Assembly: GCA_949128115.1 (NCBI GenBank)
Contig: OX421961.1
Location: forward strand, 123,817,050-123,881,049
Source: Anaspis maculata
Taxonomy: Eukaryota > Arthropoda > Insecta > Coleoptera > Scraptiidae
DNA: 64,000 nt
Direction: 5' to 3'
Shown: in pieces, positions 57,197 through 64,000 of the stretch
How the letters are laid out: each line of letters opens with the position of its first letter
How positions within the stretch are numbered: position 1 is the stretch's first letter
Program-made: the position numbers and the translations under genes
The notes under the pieces: generated by a model
The model's database searches: none
What the model was told of the DNA's origin: nothing
The model's input: only the letters and a program-made list of their open reading frames with translations

Positions 57197-58790
57197 CCTC
57201 GGAATAAATATGGACGTCCTGAAAATTCGATATTCTATTCAAAATTGAGTGCTCTACAACATATCCAAAATCGCCTAAAATCGCACCCGGGGGTTTTGAG
57301 TTATTGGAGGGGGGGTAAAAAATTGCAACTTAAAATTGAGGGGATGAAACCCGTCAATCCATTGGAAGCAAATACGTTATAATTTGACGCATCATATCCC
57401 GTTGATACCATTTTGGGTCAAAAAATGTCGATCACTGTTGAAGGGGGGTCTTGGGGGGGCGAAGTCCTGCTAGGTGGTCCATTTGGTTTTTCTGGCCATG
57501 TAGGACCGATCACGACAAGTTTGGTATCTTTTCCGACTATATTCAATCTCCTGAACTCGAATCCGATGTGTTAATTTGGATGAAAACAAGTTTGAACAAG
57601 TTGACTTGAAAAAGCTTGTTTTTTGTTTGACAATTTTGACGATTTTTTTTTTCACTGCTAGAGGTGTTCATCTTTGAAAAAAATTTAGGGGGCATTGAAT
57701 TGAAGTGTATTCTTTACGAAAATCATCTACTCGATGTTTGACTTTTTTTTTCGAGTTTAAAAAATCGATTTGAACTTGAATCGGCCCGGCGCCGCTTCTA
57801 CTACTGACCAGAACACGACAACATGCACTTTTAAATGAAAGTAGCACAAACTATTGAAGAACTAATAACTTATCTTTGAAAATTCGAGGATTTGTGCAGA
57901 ACTGAATTCCCTGTAACATAAACAAAATCGCCATCAATCGCATTGCAGGATTTTGAGTTATTCGAGGAAGAGTATAACATTTTGTCAAGATTCGTACTCT
58001 ATGAACTGTTACCTTTCCCCTCAAATAACTCAAAACCCAGCAGTGCGATTCATGGCGGCTTTGGTTTATGTTATAGGGAATTCAATTCTGCACAGATCAT
58101 CAAATTCTCAAAGATGAGTTGTTATTTCTTCAATAGTTTGAGCTATTTTCATTGAAACGTGCATGCTGTAGTGTTCTGGTCAGTAGTAGACGACGCGCCG
58201 GGCCGATTCAAGTTCAAATCGATTTTTTAAACTCGAGAAACAAAGTCAAACATCGAGTAGATAATTTTCGTGAAGAATACACTTCAATTCAATGGCCCCT
58301 GAAAAATTTTCAAAGATGAACACCTCTAACAGTGCAAAAAAAATTCGTCAAAATTGTCAAAGAAAAAACAAGTTTTTTCAAGTTAACTTGTTTAAACTTG
58401 TTTTCATCCAAATTAACACATCGGATTCGAGTTCAGGAGGTTGAATATAGTCGGAAAAGATACCAAACTTGTCGTGATCGGTTCTACATGGCCAGAAAAA
58501 CAAAATGGACCACCTAGCAGGGCTTTGCCCCCCCACGACCCCCCTTTAACAGTGAACGACATCTTTTGTGCCAAAATGGTATCAACGGGATATGATGCGT
58601 CGAATTATAACGTATTTGCTTCCAATGGATTGACGGGTTTCATCCCCTCCATTCTAAGTTGCAATTTTTTACCCCCCCTCTGATAACTCAAAACCCCCGG
58701 GTGCGATTTTTGGCGATTTTGGATATGTTGTAGAGCACTCAATTCTGAACAGAATATCAAATTTTCAGGACGTCCATATTTTTTCCGAGG
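57197..58790. repeat. 1.6-kb near-perfect palindrome
   Basis: The left arm 57197-57967 and right arm 58016-58790 are closely matching complements around a loop of about 50 bp. Examples are CCTCGG..AATATGGACGTCCTGAAAAT at the left tip and its complement ending at 58790, and GGTCCATTTGGTTTTTCTGG near 57477 facing its complement near 58494. It has no target duplication that I could fix. Identical-looking open frames on opposite strands of the two arms reflect the symmetry. Confidence 0.88.
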
Positions 58791-58863
58791 TTTGGCCGAT
58801 TTTTTTACTATTTTTCCTGTACTAGTATGGCAGGGGCAACCCGGCACCCGGCCACCCTATCTA

Positions 58864-59006
58864 ATAGCTGTATTACACTACACAATTTCTTGTACAATTT
58901 CTTGTACGATCTGTCAAATCAACAATCAAGTTCATTGTTTTTTGACACTATTTTGGCAGATGGTTCAAGAAATTGTACAAGAAGTTGTGTAGTGTAATAC
59001 AGCTAT
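58864..59006. mobile_element. 143-bp MITE, copy 2
   Basis: Same family and length as 29310-29452, inserted in opposite orientation. The ends ATAGCTGTATTACACTACAC and its inverse are longer and better matched here. TA lies next to GCTGT...ACAGC on both sides. It sits about 75 bp beyond the palindrome. Confidence 0.85.
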
Positions 59007-59716
59007 AACGCGATAATTCGATTTCAAAATTTTGAGGCCATATTTCCCAAGAGGTTCTTAACCAGGTAGGAATTTCCAAGGTGAGATCTAAAAAATATAT
59101 TCTGTCTTCTTTTCTTTCATGTTTTCCGTGAGGACATCTATAGTGGCGCCATCTTTTTTAGAAAGAGTAAAGTTTTTAATGGTCATCAGAAGTCTTCTCT
59201 AGGGCCGACCCGGAGACGTAAGAATCCCAGGAGGGGTCGGCTTTAAGATCCATCTTGCAACTTTTTAGGGCCAAATTCGGCTCGGGCATAAAGAAGAATA
59301 TTATTACACTTTTTGAGGCTGAGCACGTGAAAGAATAACATGAGAGTATCCACCAGATAAGAAAGCTATTATTCTGACTACACACATTTTGTGAAATTCC
59401 TTTCTTCAGTATACTTTTTGGGCAGCTACCTACAGTGTTCAGTAAAGCTAGCAGCGGAATGAAAAAATCAATGAAGATGAAAACGGAGCAAAGAACTAGC
59501 TGATGAAAGTCCGTTCCAGACAGGATGGCTGAAAAGAAACTAAGAAGCGAACTTCATGTTGCGAACTCAAGTGATTAACAGCCCCTACATATCTCCACAA
59601 ATTTCCGGAGTCTGAAATGTTCCGAGTTCAAGTACCTTGTTGCTAAAAGTACCTACACCTAATAAAAATCAATAGGCCCAGCCATCCATTTTTTTTTTAA
59701 TTGAACAATAAGTATA
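59007..59716. other. Unassigned sequence
   Basis: Nothing recognisable between the MITE and the next inverted repeat. Confidence 0.35.
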
Positions 59717-62037
59717 GGCCAGTCAAATAAGGAAAGCTGGAGGGTAAAAACTGTTGGAGTTTTGGAAATTTGACAGTGATGTCCGGTAAGGTGTACTGAT
59801 GAACATACTAAAAGTTTCCAACTCTACCTATTGAGCTCGACCCGCCATCTTGGAAAAATGGTCCTTCGATCCAGTTTTCTGCTTATATTGCGCTAACCAT
59901 CAGAGATATTTAGTGAGGTTTGATAAAATCAAGGCTATAAAATTGTCTACAAAAATTGTTTCATACCGATTTTTTTCTCGTATCTGTTGATATTAATAAA
60001 ATTAACTTTACAAAAAATGAATAAAAAAATCAAGCGATTTTTTGCCAATGGCTAGAGATATTGTCTTCAAAATTTGTGAAGATGTTGGCAGTCTACATCG
60101 AAGCTGAACGTGACAGTTGAGATGGAAAAAAAAATGCGAAAATATTTTTTTATTTTTTTTTACATCATTAAGCAAAAATTTGGTTTTCGAGTTTGACATT
60201 CCCAACAGGGCGGAGTAAAGGTTCCAATTGAACATCAATCAGTTTTGATATTTACATATTGTAAGACAAGATTTCATCAGTATTGTGCCTTCACGAGCTT
60301 CTGGAATGCTCGATATGAATTGAACCAAAAGAATAATAGCTGGGTCCAAAAAGTGTTGTCGATTTGTCCTGAAGGAAACATTTCGAAACAAAAGATATCA
60401 GCAAAAGATATACAGGAGGTCCAAAGGTTATTCCAACTGTATATGAGCCCCATATTGATGTGCCTTATCCAAAATAGTACAAAAGAATCAATCAAAATGT
60501 TAAAATCCACCCTGTGTAACAAAAAGTAACGATACGAAATGGAAGTACATAGTAAAACATACCTAGTGCCAAAAATACAGCCTTTACATTGCTGAAAAAA
60601 AGAACAAAAGTAATTGATTTATTTGAAAGTTATTAGTCCTCAAACTTGACTTTAAAAATTTCAGGCAGTCAAATAGGGAAAAGTAGAGAGAAGACTGTCG
60701 GAGTTTCAGAAATTTGAGAGGGATGTTCGCCAAGGTATACTTATAAACATACTAAGAGTCCCCGCCTCTACCTGTTCGCTTGAGACGCCATCTTGGAAAA
60801 ATGGTCCTTTGATCAAGTTTATTACCATTATTCCAAGATGGCGGCTCGAGCACAACAGGTAGAGGCGGGGACTTTTAGTATGTTTATTAGTATACCTTAG
60901 CGAACATCCCTGTCAAATTTCTGAAACTCGGACAGTTACTTCTCTCTACTTTTCCTCATTTGGCTGGATAAAATTTGTAAAGTCAAGTTTGAGGACCAAT
61001 AACTTTCAAATAAATCAATTAATGTTGTTCTTTTTTTTTCAGAAATGTAAAGGCCGTCTTTTTGGCATCAGGTTTGCTTCACTACTTTCATTTTGTATAC
61101 TTTTTGTTATACAGGGTATATTTCAACATTTTGAATGATTCTTTTGTACTATTTTGGATAAGGCACATCAATATGGGGCTCATACACAGTTGGAACAACC
61201 TTTGGACCTCCTGTATATCCTTTGCTGATGTCTTTTGTTTCGAAATGTTTCCTTCAGAACCAATCGACAACACTTTTTGGACTTTGCTATTATTCTTTTA
61301 GTTCAATTCATATCGAGCATTCCAGAAGCTCGTGAAGGCACAATACTGATGAAATCTTGTCTCACAATATGTGAATATCAAAACTGATTGAAGTTTGATT
61401 GAACCTTTACTCCGCCCTGTTGGAAATGTCGAACTCGAAAACCAAATTTTTGCTTAACTTAGAAAAAAAACTAAGAATATTTTCGTTATTTTTTTTTATC
61501 TCAATTGTGACGTTTAGCTTTGATGTAGACCGCCAACACAGTGGCGTAACTAGAGGGGGGGTTTCGGGGTCAAAACCCTCCCCATTGGCCATGGAATTCC
61601 CTGAAAAAATTTCAAATGCGACGCTTCTTTATTCGTTTGGCTCGCATATTCGCATATTTTTCAGTCGTGACCCCCTCCATTGAACACTTCTAGTTACGCC
61701 ACTGCGCCAACATCTTCACAAATTTTGAAGACAATATCTCTAGCCATAGGCAAAAAATCGCTAACTTTTTGTTTTTTTTTTTTGTTAATTCAATTTCATT
61801 ATCAACAGATACGAGACAAAAATCGGTTTGAAACAATTTTTGTAGACAATTTTATATCCTTGATTTTTTATTTAACCTCACTGAATATCTCTGATTAGCG
61901 CAATATAAGCAGAAAACTGGATCGAAGGACCATTTTTCCAAGATGGCGGCTCGAGCTCAATAGGTAGAGTTGGGGTATGTTACTTTTAACATACTTTTAG
62001 TATGTTCATCAGTACACCTTACCGGACAAACTGTCAA
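59717..62037. repeat. 2.3-kb giant inverted repeat
   Basis: The left half 59717-60820 and right half 60826-62037 are complements, with the centre at GCCATCTTGG..TTCCAAGATGGC. A unit of about 160 bp (from GTCAAATA.GG to CCATCTTGGAAAAATGGTCC) occurs four times: 59717 and 60665 in one orientation, 60825 and about 61910 inverted. The outermost 50 bp on the left have no partner on the right. The right half carries a MITE at 61539-61704 that is absent from the left half. Non-coding; open frames on both arms mirror each other. Confidence 0.88.
61539..61704. mobile_element. hAT-like MITE, 166 bp (CAGTGGCGTAACTAGA family)
   Basis: The ends are CAGTGGCGTAACTAGA and CTAGTTACGCCACTG, with a perfect 8-bp duplication CGCCAACA (61531-61538, 61705-61712). 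Same family as 4737-4909, reversed. The facing arm of the palindrome (about 60085-60110) retains the unfilled site, with a single TGTTGGC. Confidence 0.95.
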
Positions 62038-64000
62038 AGGCTACATTCCCACACTATCTACGCCACTGGGCATTTTTAATCAAACGCGCCCTCAATATTC
62101 AATACAGATGTATTCCAGCATAACTCTGGTTGAAATTTGGTTGAAATGGGCCCAGTCGTGTCAAAGTTTTGAATTGAAAAATAAAAAATAAATCAACTTT
62201 GTGGTCCTGTGAATTTTTTCAAAGACAACTTTCGAAAAAAAAAGTAGCACAATCTGTTTTAATTTGAATCGGGGATAGGCAAGAGGCACTCCATTTTTCA
62301 ATACTCTGTATAGCCCGTCAAATTCTAAAATAAAAAATGATCGTTCTTCTTTTGCATTAGGTACTTTTAAACTGTCAACCAATTTTGTTCAAATTTGAAC
62401 CAAAGATCACGAAAATAGGTGTTTATCTAAATGATAACAAGTTTCAACAGGACTTTCTGGAGGCGTAGATGATAGGGGGCTCTCTTCCTTTTATTTCTTC
62501 GTTTTTCACTCTCCCATAGTTATTTTTGAAAATTGTTTGCATTTTTGATTTCTACGTTTTATAAAAAAAAACTTACTCTTGTAGAGTATATTGTTACACA
62601 AGTTTCCTAAAACGTAGTATTACCTCACGACTGGTTCTGGGCTGGGGTACGACGTCGGTCCGGTTTAGTTCCTAATTCCTGAATGTGTCTTGCATTCGAC
62701 TACGATCAAGGAAAATAAATTGGTTTAGGTTCCCCCATCCGCCTTTTTCAGAGCTTCACCCTCAAGGCGTTGTATCACCTCAATTAAAAATTTTTTAGTA
62801 CATGACATGACACTCTTCATACATTTTTGTCCGAGGACGTCATTTCCGGACACCTGTAGCTATGAGATGCTTTTAGAAGATGCTTTCGATGACTGTTCAG
62901 CAGTTAGATACTTAGCTCTGGGTCTAGGTCACGGGCAAGATACTTTGAGATACTGAGACAACGAGGGATACCTACTATTTAGCTTGGCACTTGGCACCAT
63001 CACGAGCACCAAGTTGTTGACGCTGGCAGTTGTACAACGTTGAGCAAAACCTAGCCGAGTTACAATTCGCAATGACTCCAGACAATCGAAAACAGAAAAG
63101 CTGTTCTCATACATAAATCTCACTTTTGCCCCGCGTATTTTTCAACACAATAATAAATGTTGCACCGATGAGAAAGAGAAAACATATTCCCTTATTAGTC
63201 GCCCTTTACTGTGCAACATCGCGCCGCGGGGCGACGTCGACGGCGGTTACGGTGGTGCATTACGATAAGACATTTCTTCCGCTCGACTATCCTGAATGCC
63301 CTCTAAACGTAACGATCAGGCGACACATTTTTATGTGCGTCGACGTCAATCTTTTTTCCTGTGTGCGCCCCGAGTCGCGCCAAGAAGGGCAGTAAAATTT
63401 GGAACAATTGAAATTCGGCCTTTTTCCGGTCTTAAAACGCCGCGACATCAATTCCGCCGTCCTGCTTTGCGCCGGGGAGAGAGTACTATAATGCACCGCT
63501 ACAAACACACACACAAGACGGAACACATTAAGACAACAAGCGCAATGCTGTTCGCCATTATATGTTTTATTTTCTAGCTTTTACGACTCCGAACAACCAG
63601 GGGGAAGTTGGAGTTTCTTTGGCGAACCCATGAAAGATATTAACGATCATAACTTACAATTTTTCGACTGGTAATTCCTGATTCATATGCGACGACTTTT
63701 ATGATGGATTTTTTCGAGTGTTTTTGCCACCGTGATGTCATTTTATTGCCGCCCATGGTGTGGAGCAGAGGAGGGTGAGAACGGTCGGGTCGTAAAAGCG
63801 GTGCATGCGGCTCTCTGCCCGGACGCCCGCCAAAGGGTGGTGGACGATAATCCGCGTTTCGGTTCCAGATAGCGCGGAGATCCGGCGATGGCTTTTTAAT
63901 TCATTAAAGTAGCTTTGGGCATGGGCAGCAAAGAAAAGACGGATTCACTGACAAAATGGTTTCATTGTAGTTAACCCGCAGTGAACGCTATATACAAATA
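62038..64000. other. Unassigned; CpG-richer blocks near the window end
   Basis: A solitary CTACGCCACTGGG near 62060 resembles one end of the CAGTGGCG MITE family. Blocks at about 63195-63480 and 63750-63900 are richer in G+C and CpG than the rest and could approach a gene's 5' region beyond the window. No start, splice pair or domain is clear. Confidence 0.35.

Noticed and set aside
58332..58517. Near-identical small frame also found at 57470-57655 on the other strand
   Set aside because: Arises because the two positions are facing arms of one palindrome; no start context or domain.

Overview
The window looks like an intergenic or heterochromatic stretch of an arthropod, most likely insect, nuclear genome. 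It is AT-rich, has no dense gene order, carries splice-type signals, and is crowded with eukaryotic transposable elements: BEL/Pao, hAT, a Mutator/foldback-like class, LINEs and MITEs. I cannot name the species. No complete host gene is visible. The only candidate host exon with good splice signals is at 50796-50964, and it is unassigned.

Layout. 1-6.8 kb: a hAT-like MITE (1112-1491), a 5'-truncated LINE on the minus strand (about 1575-2726) with a pentanucleotide tail, a 666-bp hAT-like element (2937-3602), and a 2.5-kb foldback-like element (4230-6770). The foldback ends are minisatellites, and it carries two MITEs. 6.8-15.2 kb: little recognisable. 15.2-28.5 kb: a degenerate TTGCTGAAA-type array with a higher-order period near 1.78 kb, split by a young, almost intact BEL/Pao retrotransposon (17944-26991). 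That element has 965/969-bp LTRs, a tRNA-Tyr primer site and a 5-bp target duplication. Its integrase reading frame is broken by a 1.54-kb hAT derivative (23698-25237, 8-bp duplication).

29.3-31.6 kb: a 143-bp MITE and a 2-kb inverted repeat. 36.3-40.9 kb: at least three levels of nesting. A truncated LINE (13-bp duplication) holds a second minisatellite-ended foldback element (11-bp duplication) and a TA-flanked element with 118-bp and 396-bp tandem repeats. 44-52.2 kb: mostly featureless, with a TAA-flanked MITE, a duplicated hairpin motif, the candidate exon and a 280-bp foldback. 53.1-62.0 kb: three consecutive giant inverted repeats (4.0, 1.6 and 2.3 kb). One arm of the last carries a MITE whose empty site survives in the other arm.

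How it fits together. This is a record of successive insertions, so relative ages can be read from the nesting: array before BEL, BEL before hAT; LINE before foldback and TA element; palindrome before MITE. The most unusual content is the two minisatellite-ended foldback elements and the cluster of long inverted repeats, which could form hairpin RNAs if transcribed.
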